A stretch of 64,000 nt of DNA from Nakamurella multipartita DSM 44233. Its GTDB lineage: Bacteria > Actinomycetota > Actinomycetes > Mycobacteriales > Nakamurellaceae. The stretch covers positions 5,456,001-5,520,000 of the forward strand of contig NC_013235.1 in assembly GCF_000024365.1 (NCBI RefSeq). The letters run 5' to 3'. Positions 63,734 through 64,000 of the stretch are shown here, in pieces. Under the pieces are notes generated by a model. The model was not told where the DNA came from. It saw only the letters and a list, made by a program, of their open reading frames with translations, and did not search any database. Made by a program: the position numbers and the translations under genes. The number at the start of each line of letters is the position of its first letter. Positions within the stretch are counted from its first letter, which is position 1.

Positions 63734-64000
63734 TCAGGCGGTTTTCGGGAGGGGTTCGAAGTGGGCGGCGTAGCCCAGTTCTTGGGCTTGGCGGGTGATC
63801 CGGCGAAGGACGTTCTGGGGGTGGCGTCGCTGGTGGTATCCGGCGCCGAGTTCGCGGTAGGGCTGGTTGCTGACCAGCATGTGCCAGATCGAGCGCAGGA
63901 TGCTGTGCTCGAGCGCGACGATGGTCTTCAGTCCACCGATGCGTGGTTTGAGGCGGTGATGACGGTCCTGCAGGAACGTGTCGTGGACTTGCATGCTGGA
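63734..64000 (-). mobile_element. IS110-family transposase, C-terminal part (truncated by window edge)
   Basis: The frame continues past the right edge; 89 codons plus the stop are visible, and a Met at 63994 need not be the start. Residues GGLKTIVALEHSILRSIWHM, then YRELGAGYHQRRHPQN and RITRQAQELGY are the C-terminal Tnp_20 region of IS110 transposases. This family uses a guide (bridge) RNA from its non-coding ends. The end of the element should lie in the 100 bases left of 63734, but I cannot fix it. Confidence 0.85.

Overview
The window is one contiguous stretch of a high-GC actinobacterial chromosome. Diagnostic genes are mshA (mycothiol synthesis), lsr2, senX3-regX3, an otsA-otsB fusion and many GTG starts. 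The gene content and the dispersed TTGATC-type inverted repeats would suit a Nakamurella-like or related lineage, but that placement is an inference. There is no prophage or CRISPR array, and no complete mobile element. An IS110-family transposase is cut by the right edge.

Layout. 0-3.4 kb holds the tail of an HdeD-like membrane protein, an ECF sigma factor with a SnoaL-like tail, a CYTH-CHAD protein and a tiny Cys-rich protein. 3.4-13.5 kb is a catabolic island. A PucR-type GAF regulator and a MalK-like ATPase with altered motifs face an operon of aldehyde dehydrogenase, MFS importer, FAD monooxygenase (like 2,6-dihydroxypyridine hydroxylase), cupin, ACMSD-like amidohydrolase and Old Yellow Enzyme. 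Two 16-bp operator-like palindromes lie in the divergent promoter. 13.5-24.9 kb is mixed: CDF metal exporter, ankyrin protein, an unusual modular protein with an eCIS-type N-terminal motif and an M15 peptidase, tRNA-Thr, M43 protease, gamma-glutamyltransferase-like protein, VanW protein and XRE regulator. 25.2-29.8 kb is efeUOB iron uptake under a clear IdeR/DtxR-like box. 29.9-36.9 kb holds deformylase, trehalose synthesis, a peptidase/VOC pair, an AI-2E transporter and a LacI regulator facing a sugar-ABC ATPase. 38.5-41.2 kb is a zinc/manganese ABC importer beside a 265-bp repeat patch. 41.5-46.1 kb holds rlmB, cysS, GH13 glucosidase and lsr2.

46.3-59.0 kb is a conserved actinobacterial block: TIM-barrel isomerase, regX3, senX3, gpmA, ybjN, mshA, L,D-transpeptidase, murB. 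It is interrupted by a DUF4349 lipoprotein and a very large NlpC/P60 murein hydrolase. The end holds a second aldehyde dehydrogenase, a P450, a rhodanese, an AlkZ-like winged-helix protein and the IS110 fragment.

Two window-wide signals stand out. Many genes start without a ribosome binding site, exactly 6-7 nt after a TANNNT -10 element, so they are probably leaderless; two such transcripts appear to begin with a short leader peptide coupled by GTGA to the main gene. Several intergenic gaps carry long near-perfect inverted repeats, two of which supply the stop codon of the neighbouring gene.
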